The translations under genes and the position numbers were made by a program. The notes beneath the pieces were generated by a model. It was not told the DNA's origin and did no database searches. It saw nothing but the letters and a program-made list of their open reading frames with translations. From DATHNF01 sp035486285 (GTDB lineage Bacteria > Patescibacteriota > Saccharimonadia > Saccharimonadales > UBA4665), in NCBI GenBank assembly GCA_035486285.1, contig DATHNF010000006.1:1-5962 (forward strand): a DNA stretch of 5,962 nucleotides, given 5' to 3'. Of the stretch, positions 1-3,767 are shown piece by piece (position 1 is the first letter of the stretch; each line of letters starts with the position of its first letter).

Positions 1-156
1 TTCACTACCGAGAGAGTCGAACGCAAAACTACGGTTCGTTTGGGTCTGATCGCTGTCGCCGCAACCAGCCAGAAAAAGCGCGCCACCACTTAAGAACGCA
101 GCGAAGCCAGGGGTAATTATCCGCCGAGCCCAGCGTAGTACAGGATCTTTATTCAT
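1..156 (-). CDS. Lipoprotein, N-terminal part (runs off left edge)
   Basis: The first 52 codons of a minus-strand gene are visible, from an ATG at 156-154 to the window edge. The peptide begins MNKDPVLRWARR, followed by a hydrophobic stretch (about residues 13-30) and a lipobox LAGC with the cysteine at residue 32, then GDSDQTQTNRS. This is a textbook bacterial lipoprotein signal: basic n-region, hydrophobic core, then Cys followed by Gly-Asp and a polar linker. The cysteine would be lipidated and the mature protein tethered to the outer face of the membrane. The start is well supported by a strong Shine-Dalgarno sequence, GGAGGA, 7 nt before the ATG. The functional domain lies outside the window, so the role is unknown. 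It is transcribed divergently from the broken plus-strand gene. The lipoprotein call is firm; the function is not known. Confidence 0.85.
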   Translation of the reverse strand, partial: MNKDPVLRWARRIITPGFAAFLSGGALFLAGCGDSDQTQTNRSFAFDSLGSE

Positions 157-163
157 ACTATAT

Positions 164-193
164 TCCTCCGCTTAATTATAAGATAACAGTATA
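164..193 (-). promoter_or_regulatory. Promoter and ribosome binding site of the lipoprotein gene
   Basis: Read on the minus strand, TATACT (193-188) and TATAAT (180-175) are two possible -10 hexamers, followed by the Shine-Dalgarno GGAGGA (169-164). If TATAAT were used, transcription would begin near 168, inside the Shine-Dalgarno site. The upstream TATACT, starting near 181, therefore fits better and gives a leader of about 25 nt. No convincing -35 hexamer is seen for either. This is the only gene in the window with a strong, well-spaced Shine-Dalgarno site. Confidence 0.5.
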
Positions 194-313
194 AAGCAGC
201 CGTCTATACCTACCTGTAATATTTGCTACTAGGGCCTAGGGGGCTTGCCTTGCTAAAACGCATGGATTTATCGGTCCGTTGGCGCAGATCTACAACCGTC
301 TTTCTGAATAGAG

Positions 314-352
314 TATACTTTCACAGAGATGAATGCTGGATTTTGTACATGA
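314..352 (+). promoter_or_regulatory. Putative -10 box and 7-codon leader ORF ending in an ATGA overlap
   Basis: TATACT (314-319) is a five-of-six match to the -10 consensus. Exactly 9 nt later an ATG (329-331) opens a short frame encoding MNAGFCT and stopping at TGA (350-352). That stop overlaps the ATG at 349-351 as ATGA, the usual arrangement for translational coupling. The ATG at 349 is in the frame of the downstream gene. The 9-nt spacing equals that in front of the aldehyde dehydrogenase and the small regulator in this window. No -35 hexamer is evident. The sequence layout is seen directly; promoter activity and coupling are inferred. Confidence 0.35.
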
Positions 353-840
353 ACGCTAGTCCTGAACTCTGCGTAGACGAAGCTATGTCAAGTACCTCTC
401 TTGATGCGACCTTTGAATTTGCCCAGTTAAATCAAATCTATGCTGACTGGTCTGGTGAGATAGGGAGTAAAGTCAGTCTTGTTGAATCAGTACTTGCGGC
501 AAGGAGTGAAAATGACACTACAGAACTATTGTGCTCAGTGAGCGGTTATCTTGTTATGCTTGTCGAGAACAGTCAGTCAGAAACTCCGCTAGCGGCGTAT
601 AGGAGAGCCCAAGCCGCAATCACCAATATACTCCCGGCCTTGCTCGTGCCCGATGAGATTAGTGAGGAGGATCTTCTTGACCAGCTACTGTGTGAAGCCC
701 AGGCAGCGATAGATAACCCACAGTTCACCTTGGCCAAAGTACCTACTGAAAATGCGACTACGGTGCTGGCAAGCCAATCAGGTAACCCCCCCCCGGCACA
801 TCACGCCAAGAACAGGACGCCCCCGTCCCGGCAAACCTAA
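349..840 (+). CDS. Hypothetical protein, N-terminal part of a frameshifted gene
   Basis: This is an unrecognised protein. From the ATG at 349 it reads MNASPELCVDEAMSSTSLDA, then a mostly helical, acidic domain (through ISEEDLLDQLLCEAQAAID) with no signal peptide or membrane segment, then a Thr/Asn/Pro linker. The frame runs into nine C at 786-794 and then continues for 15 residues with unrelated character (AHHAKNRTPPSRQT) to a TAA at 838-840. Adding one C would carry it into the frame of 786-1256 and give a single 302-residue protein, so this is very likely the front half of one gene. The start is uncertain. The frame is open further upstream with TTG at 223, TTG at 250 (behind AGGGGG) and ATG at 262, and there is an internal ATG at 385. 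I chose 349 because the Arg/Trp-rich residues before it look non-coding and because of the ATGA overlap. The function is unknown. Confidence 0.6.
   Translation: MNASPELCVDEAMSSTSLDATFEFAQLNQIYADWSGEIGSKVSLVESVLAARSENDTTELLCSVSGYLVMLVENSQSETPLAAYRRAQAAITNILPALLVPDEISEEDLLDQLLCEAQAAIDNPQFTLAKVPTENATTVLASQSGNPPPAHHAKNRTPPSRQT
786..794 (+). repeat. Run of nine C at the frame break
   Basis: Nine consecutive C lie in the codons joining the helical N-terminal half to the acidic linker of the C-terminal half of the plus-strand gene. As sequenced, the run puts the two halves out of frame. Ten C would restore Asn-Pro-Pro-Pro-Gly and a continuous 302-codon frame. Such runs are prone to sequencing or assembly error, to strand slippage (phase variation) and to polymerase slippage; the sequence alone cannot tell these apart. 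Confidence 0.85.
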
Positions 841-1256
841 CCCAGGAAGCAGACGACGAAGAGGATGTCTCCATATCGGCTCCGGAAGGTTTTACGTTTG
901 AGGACATTATATGGAAATCAAACACTAGCGACTACGCCGAGAGAGCCCGTGACGAGAAACGATTAGCGGTCATTAAGTTGCTTCTGGCCCAAGGCGCAAA
1001 GCCCATAACCATTATTCAGAATAATTACGCGAGGAACATCCCAGTAGACTATGAGTTTCCCGGTGGTGTAAAGGTAGAATTCTTGCCACATTGGGACAAT
1101 TTTTACAGAGTTGAGTTGGCGGGATTGAAACTACCAGAATCGGCAGCAGAAATAAACAGCGATGTTGAAGCAGCACAGCTAGGTAGAGAAGCCTTTGAGC
1201 AGTACATTTCCAATTGTGGGCGCGGCTACGGTAAACGAATCAGTTTTGGTAGCTAG
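786..1256 (+). pseudogene. C-terminal part of the frameshifted hypothetical gene
   Basis: This frame is open from the TAA at 783-785 to the TAG at 1254-1256. It contains no ATG, GTG or TTG before the TTG at 978, although the sequence before 978 already looks like protein: an acidic linker (QEADDEEDVS), then EGFTFEDIIWKSNTSDYAER and KRLAVIKLLLAQGAKP. The remainder, up to RGYGKRISFGS, alternates hydrophobic and polar residues (VDYEFPGGVKVEFLPHWDN) and looks like a small alpha/beta or beta-rich domain. The lack of an upstream start and the in-phase continuation from the C run argue that it is the back half of the gene starting near 349, not a separate gene starting at 978. It is listed as broken because the frame is interrupted as given; if the run is an error or slips, the gene is functional. 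No family is recognised. Confidence 0.65.
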
Positions 1257-1309
1257 TATGAACTTATGAAAATACCTGGGCTGGGTGATACTTCGAACGA
1301 GCTAGCTAC
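1249..1309. repeat. Inverted repeat spanning two convergent stop codons
   Basis: GTAGCTAG at 1249-1256 and its exact reverse complement CTAGCTAC at 1302-1309 lie 45 nt apart. The left arm contains the TAG stop of the plus-strand gene; the right arm contains the TAG stop (1308-1306) of the minus-strand Ig-like gene. G-T pairs can extend the stem by one on each side. There is no T-run next to either arm, so it does not look like a standard intrinsic terminator. It may be chance. Confidence 0.3.
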
Positions 1310-1899
1310 TGCACAACCACTGTAACCGTAAAGTGGTTAGCTACCGCAAACAAAGGACAGGCTATGCCCGCGCCACACACCGGATTCGACTGTGAAGTCG
1401 CGGTTATGGTAGCTGTGCCAGGACTATTGGCGACGAAAGACCGTAAAGCTGAGCCTTCAACATCCTTCGCGGACGTGCCGGCAACCTTTTGATAGACACC
1501 ACTAATCTTGCTGATAGTTCCTGTATAAGGGGAGGTAACGACCGCGGCATTGCTCGATGCGAAGCCGGACCACCAACTAGTAGATGATTCGCTCAAACCG
1601 CTCGGTACGGTGCCGGGCGGCCAGAACGTATTGGACAAATCAACATGCAGTGTTTGTCCCGGCTGTAGATTAACCGTTTGCTTATCGTTGGCGTTCGTCA
1701 CTGTTACACCGGCATCAGAACTCTGCGACGCGGTATCCGGCGCGTCAGCGTGGCTGGCTACCAAAAAGTACGTGCCGACCGAGGCTATAATCACAGCGAC
1801 AACTAAAGGAGCGACTACGTGCGAGAAGCCTCGCGTGTTTAGTTTGTTTGGTTTTGGAATTTTCATGCTTATTGGCACTTTCTTGTTATTGCTAGCCAT
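1306..1899 (-). CDS. Membrane-anchored protein with an Ig-like/chagasin-like outer domain
   Basis: This 197-residue protein has a short basic N-terminus (about residues 1-24), one hydrophobic anchor or uncleaved signal (about 27-48) within RGFSHVVAP...LVASHA, a Ser/Thr/Ala linker (about 51-65) and an outer domain (66-197). The N-terminal anchor motif is one I associate with Saccharibacteria. The outer domain opens VTVTNANDKQTVNLQPGQTL, contains SPGTATITATSQ, and ends FTVTVVVQ. That is the strand pattern of bacterial Ig-like or protease-inhibitor-like (chagasin-type) domains seen in secreted actinobacterial proteins. C175 and C181 could form a small disulfide loop. The likely location is the outer face of the membrane, with a binding or adhesion role rather than catalysis. 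It is the last gene of the minus-strand series, 120 nt after the helical protein, and appears to have its own promoter (1933-1961). The ATG at 1899 has only a weak AAGAAG immediately before it; the internal methionine at residue 12 is an alternative start. The exact domain family needs a profile search. Confidence 0.85.
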   Translation of the reverse strand: MASNNKKVPISMKIPKPNKLNTRGFSHVVAPLVVAVIIASVGTYFLVASHADAPDTASQSSDAGVTVTNANDKQTVNLQPGQTLHVDLSNTFWPPGTVPSGLSESSTSWWSGFASSNAAVVTSPYTGTISKISGVYQKVAGTSAKDVEGSALRSFVANSPGTATITATSQSNPVCGAGIACPLFAVANHFTVTVVVQ

Positions 1900-1932
1900 C
1901 TTCTTAGTAAAATTCAGCTACAGGTTATCATA

Positions 1933-1961
1933 AGCATATTATTATGGATAGCTGCGGTCAA
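1933..1961 (-). promoter_or_regulatory. Sigma70-type promoter for the Ig-like protein gene
   Basis: On the minus strand, TTGACC (1961-1956, five of six matches to the -35 consensus) is followed after exactly 17 nt by TATGCT (1938-1933, four of six). An overlapping TATGAT lies just downstream. The predicted leader is about 27 nt. This 120-nt gap (1900-2019) holds no other feature I can support. Confidence 0.45.
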
Positions 1962-2019
1962 GCCCCCTACTCAAGGCAAGTATGGCAGAAAAGAAAAGAT
2001 AGCCCCTCAGGTTAGAGAT

Positions 2020-2772
2020 TTATAGGCTCTGGAGGCCGGTGAGAAGTTGGTTGGCATCGTTTATCGCTGTGCCGTTATCGCTTTGCGCGGTTTGCAGCTT
2101 AGTATAGTCACCGACTAATAGAGTGTGATCACTGTTGTAATCAGTCGGCTGCAAACCAACAACGCTAGTCTCCATGGCACTGGAGATGGCCTTGGCGGCC
2201 GCAACTTGGCCGTTTAAGTCACTCAGCTCACTTTGCAAGCTAGTGACATTCTTGCCGGCCTTTTGGTCGGCAGTAATAACACCTTGGAAGCCAGTGGCCA
2301 TATTGGACAGTACACCTTCTGTAACTTGTTGGTTATCGGCAGCGATGACGATATACACCTTGGGAACGACAAGTACGTATACTCGGTATTCAGTAATAAC
2401 ATTTGAGTCGTCGGTCGCAGCCCCGGCAACGGTAGTTTCAGCGTCCAGCTTGGTTTGGAGAGCTGTTAGGGCACTGGTTTCGGTACTGATTTCACTGCTG
2501 AGACTACTTTTATCACTGGCTGCAAGATATTGGGCAGCGTCAACACCGCTGGTGAGGTTGCCAAGTGTAGTCAGACGGCGCTGAATTTCCCCGTTACCAA
2601 CGTTGATGACCAGCTGCAAATTGGCCTGGGCAGCGGTAGTAGTACTTGCGGACGTTGTTGCCTGGCTAATAGCGCCGGCCCGCAGAGCCGTCATGGCAAT
2701 TATACCGATAACAGTAGCGACGACTAGTCCTATACGATTGCTGCATATTTGCTTGATGGTGCTTGTATTCAT
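2020..2772 (-). CDS. Exported helical surface protein of a Saccharibacteria-type family
   Basis: This 250-residue protein has an N-terminal signal peptide or anchor: basic residues through N12-R13, a hydrophobic core (about 14-30), and possible cleavage near AISQA at 34-38. A short Thr/Ala linker leads into a long, almost entirely helical region. Recognisable segments are IQRRLTTLGNL (63-73), YLAASDKSSLSSEIS (82-96), LTALQTKLDAE (102-112), TEYRVYVLVVPKVYIV (127-142), VTSLQSELSDLNGQV (176-190) and LQPTDYNSDHTLL (207-219). I recognise this pattern as a protein family recurrent in Saccharibacteria and related CPR genomes, with no known function. The heptad-like spacing suggests coiled-coil or helical-bundle structure outside the cell. 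The upstream gene ends only 22 nt before, so co-transcription is likely. A TGA-GATTAT sequence 9 nt before the ATG, and a TTGACA inside the end of the previous gene, could add an internal promoter. No strong Shine-Dalgarno site is seen. Confidence 0.88.
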   Translation of the reverse strand: MNTSTIKQICSNRIGLVVATVIGIIAMTALRAGAISQATTSASTTTAAQANLQLVINVGNGEIQRRLTTLGNLTSGVDAAQYLAASDKSSLSSEISTETSALTALQTKLDAETTVAGAATDDSNVITEYRVYVLVVPKVYIVIAADNQQVTEGVLSNMATGFQGVITADQKAGKNVTSLQSELSDLNGQVAAAKAISSAMETSVVGLQPTDYNSDHTLLVGDYTKLQTAQSDNGTAINDANQLLTGLQSL

Positions 2773-2794
2773 TTTCTTATGATAATCTCATGTA

Positions 2795-3235
2795 TTAAGG
2801 AACCTTTGTCAACGTCGACTGATCATTCAGGCTGCTATTCACATTATTCATAGTCTGGCTGCTCTTACTGTTCGCGCTGTTAGCATTGCTAAGCTCGCCC
2901 TGCAAACTTTGGATACTAGCGTTACTTGAATCAGCCGCGGAAGTTTGTTTGGGTGCTGTGACCGCGGTGGTCTGTGTTTTGTGAGCTCTATTGTGATGTA
3001 CACGCCAGCCGATCAAGCAAATAACTAGCACTAAGACTACGACACAAATGGCCACTTTGATGTATTTTCTAGACGTACTAGTAGCCCCCTGTTGGGAGTT
3101 TTGGAAAGTCGGCTGCTGCCCGTTTACTACTGGAGTTGAGCTGCTAGGTGATTGTTCAACATCAGCAGAATCGGCCTGGGCATCGATTAATCGGGCTATC
3201 TGGAGTGGCCTGTCCGGCAGGCTACTTAGTGTCAT
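2795..3235 (-). CDS. Single-pass membrane protein with a low-complexity outer tail
   Basis: This 146-residue protein is not a recognised family. It has a disordered N-terminal stretch (about 1-56, rich in Ser, Gln, Pro and Asp), one strong membrane segment (about 58-77, YIKVAICVVVLVLVICLIGW) and a C-terminal tail rich in Ser, Asn, Thr and Gln (81-146). The tail segment SLQGELSNANSANS resembles SLQSELSDLNGQVA of the downstream exported helical protein, 22 nt away, so the two may be related stalk-like proteins in one operon. The lysine and arginine at 56-60 before the membrane segment fit an inside N-terminus. The start is uncertain: no Shine-Dalgarno site precedes the ATG at 3235, and an overlapping frame just upstream (3222-3320) encodes a Pro/Asp-rich peptide that could be the true N-terminus if the frame changes between about 3250 and 3222. 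Confidence 0.7.
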   Translation of the reverse strand: MTLSSLPDRPLQIARLIDAQADSADVEQSPSSSTPVVNGQQPTFQNSQQGATSTSRKYIKVAICVVVLVLVICLIGWRVHHNRAHKTQTTAVTAPKQTSAADSSNASIQSLQGELSNANSANSKSSQTMNNVNSSLNDQSTLTKVP

Positions 3236-3320
3236 CCGTATCAGGATTCACTACATGCCCTGGCGGGTGCACCGGTGTTGCGGACTGCAAGTCATCTGAT
3301 TGTTGTTCGTCGTTTCCCAC
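3222..3320 (-). CDS. Small overlapping ORF, possible true N-terminus of the membrane protein
   Basis: From a GTG at 3320-3318 this frame gives 32 residues: GNDEQQSDDLQSATP, then VHPPGHVVNPDTDDTK, then TAG at 3224-3222. It overlaps the first codons of the membrane protein gene (ATG 3235) in another frame. The composition (Asp, Gln, Pro, with a PPGHVVNPD segment) resembles the disordered N-terminal linkers of single-pass membrane proteins in this lineage, from memory. It could be a small separate cistron with coupled translation, the real N-terminus of the downstream protein cut off by a one-base frame change, or chance. No Shine-Dalgarno site precedes the GTG; TGT-AATACT (3336-3328) lies 7 nt upstream and could serve as a weak -10. 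Confidence 0.35.
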   Translation of the reverse strand: MGNDEQQSDDLQSATPVHPPGHVVNPDTDDTK

Positions 3321-3327
3321 ATCAAGT

Positions 3328-3352
3328 AGTATTACACACCTATAGTTTTATA
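3328..3352 (-). promoter_or_regulatory. Putative promoter of the membrane-protein/helical-protein operon
   Basis: On the minus strand TATAAA (3352-3347, five of six matches to the -10 consensus) is followed by TATAGG (3344-3339) and a TGT-AATACT (3336-3328). All lie in the AT-rich part of the 167-nt gap between the regulator gene and the membrane-protein gene. No clear -35 is present. Which hexamer is used would decide whether the small ORF at 3320 is translated from a nearly leaderless mRNA. Confidence 0.3.
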
Positions 3353-3369
3353 ATCAATACTGCTTATGC

Positions 3370-3405
3370 TAACGTGCCGCGTTTTGCAAACTAGGGCACT
3401 CGTTA
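3370..3405. repeat. 36-nt compound hairpin over the stop codon of the small regulator gene
   Basis: Plus-strand order is TAAC (3370-3373), GTGCC (3374-3378), GC, GTTT (3381-3384), TGC, AAAC (3388-3391), TAG, GGCAC (3395-3399), TC, GTTA (3402-3405). Three paired blocks nest inside one another: TAAC/GTTA, GTGCC/GGCAC and GTTT/AAAC, separated by short asymmetric internal loops. The outermost arm contains the TAA stop (3405-3403) of the 91-residue regulator gene. No T-run follows on either strand. It could be a terminator of unusual type, an mRNA-stabilising or processing structure, or a palindromic operator just upstream of the next operon. Confidence 0.5.
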
Positions 3406-3678
3406 ACAGGGTGGCGCTGGCGCGTAGACTAAATAATTAAGCTCTTCACCCCTTTGAAGAATAAACCTAGCTCCCGCTGCCTCTTCACGCATCCGGAAGT
3501 GTTCATTGGCAACAGCCTGCATAATCATAGTTATGTATGAGGTTCTATTGCGCACTGCCATAACAGCGAGCGTAGCTATAGTTGCCGGGCTCAACTCACA
3601 TAAAGGTTGGCTATCACCAGTCTCAAGCCTCATACTAGAAGGCAATACAATCTTTGGATAAAGTTCTCCGCCAGCCAT
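3403..3678 (-). CDS. Small probable ribbon-helix-helix DNA-binding protein
   Basis: This is a 91-residue protein. Residues about 24-63 fit a ribbon-helix-helix fold: a short strand (QPLCEL, 24-29), helix A (SPATIATLAVMAVR, 30-43), a tight turn NRTS (44-47) and helix B (YITMIMQAVANEHF, 48-61). The tail, EEAAGARFILQRGEELNYLV (65-84), resembles the strand hairpin found after the DNA-binding part of many small MetJ/Arc-type proteins (an ageing 'AGA-R-hydrophobic' pattern before a charged turn). Such proteins dimerise and bind palindromic operators with the strand. The first about 23 residues are not part of the fold. The gene lies 89 nt downstream of the aldehyde dehydrogenase on the same strand and has its own -10 box 9 nt before the ATG. 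An antitoxin or an uncharacterised regulator are the alternatives; no toxin-like partner is seen. The fold assignment is from pattern, not a search. Confidence 0.6.
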   Translation of the reverse strand: MAGGELYPKIVLPSSMRLETGDSQPLCELSPATIATLAVMAVRNRTSYITMIMQAVANEHFRMREEAAGARFILQRGEELNYLVYAPAPPC

Positions 3679-3687
3679 TACGGTTTC

Positions 3688-3693
3688 AGTATA
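3688..3693 (-). promoter_or_regulatory. -10 box of the small regulator gene, near-leaderless start
   Basis: TATACT (minus strand, five of six matches) ends exactly 9 nt before the ATG at 3678. A normal start 6-8 nt past the hexamer would place the mRNA 5' end within about 1-3 nt of the ATG. There is no Shine-Dalgarno sequence in the 9 nt (GAAACCGTA). No -35 hexamer is recognisable. Confidence 0.45.
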
Positions 3694-3767
3694 CTACCAA
3701 ACGCTTCTATGAGACTTTGTATGTCCATGGCAATGTATTGGGTATGATAGAAAACGTTTTAGGATTA

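Noticed and set aside
223..348. N-terminal extension of the plus-strand gene from TTG 223, TTG 250 or ATG 262
   Set aside because: The extension is rich in Arg, Trp and Leu and looks unlike the rest. A -10-like TATACT lies inside it, and an ATGA overlap marks 349. It is not excluded: AGGGGG sits 6 nt before TTG 250.
1550..1933. Plus-strand 127-codon open frame with a hydrophobic C-terminal stretch
   Set aside because: It lies antisense to the well-supported Ig-like gene; its hydrophobic stretch is the reverse reading of that gene's membrane-anchor codons, and it has no own start signals.
1975..2025. Possible terminator after the exported helical protein (T-rich TCTTTTCTTTTC on the minus strand)
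   Set aside because: The T-rich tract is preceded only by a 4-bp AGCC/GGCT pairing across a long loop, too weak to call.
2174..2584. Plus-strand 136-codon open frame, plus shorter frames at 2223-2429 and 2530-2727
   Set aside because: All are shadows of the exported helical protein gene, with biased composition and no ribosome site or family resemblance.
3048..3345. Two overlapping plus-strand frames, 3048-3299 and 3148-3345
   Set aside because: They are antisense to the membrane-protein gene and its leader region, and their sequence is Cys/Ser-rich without recognisable structure.
3403..3678. Toxin-antitoxin pair with the small regulator as antitoxin
   Set aside because: No toxin-sized, toxin-like partner gene is adjacent; neighbours are an aldehyde dehydrogenase and surface proteins.
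3751..3760. Palindrome AAAACGTTTT 7 nt past the aldehyde dehydrogenase stop as a terminator
   Set aside because: It is AT-rich with no loop or stable stem; kept only as a possible operator in the findings.
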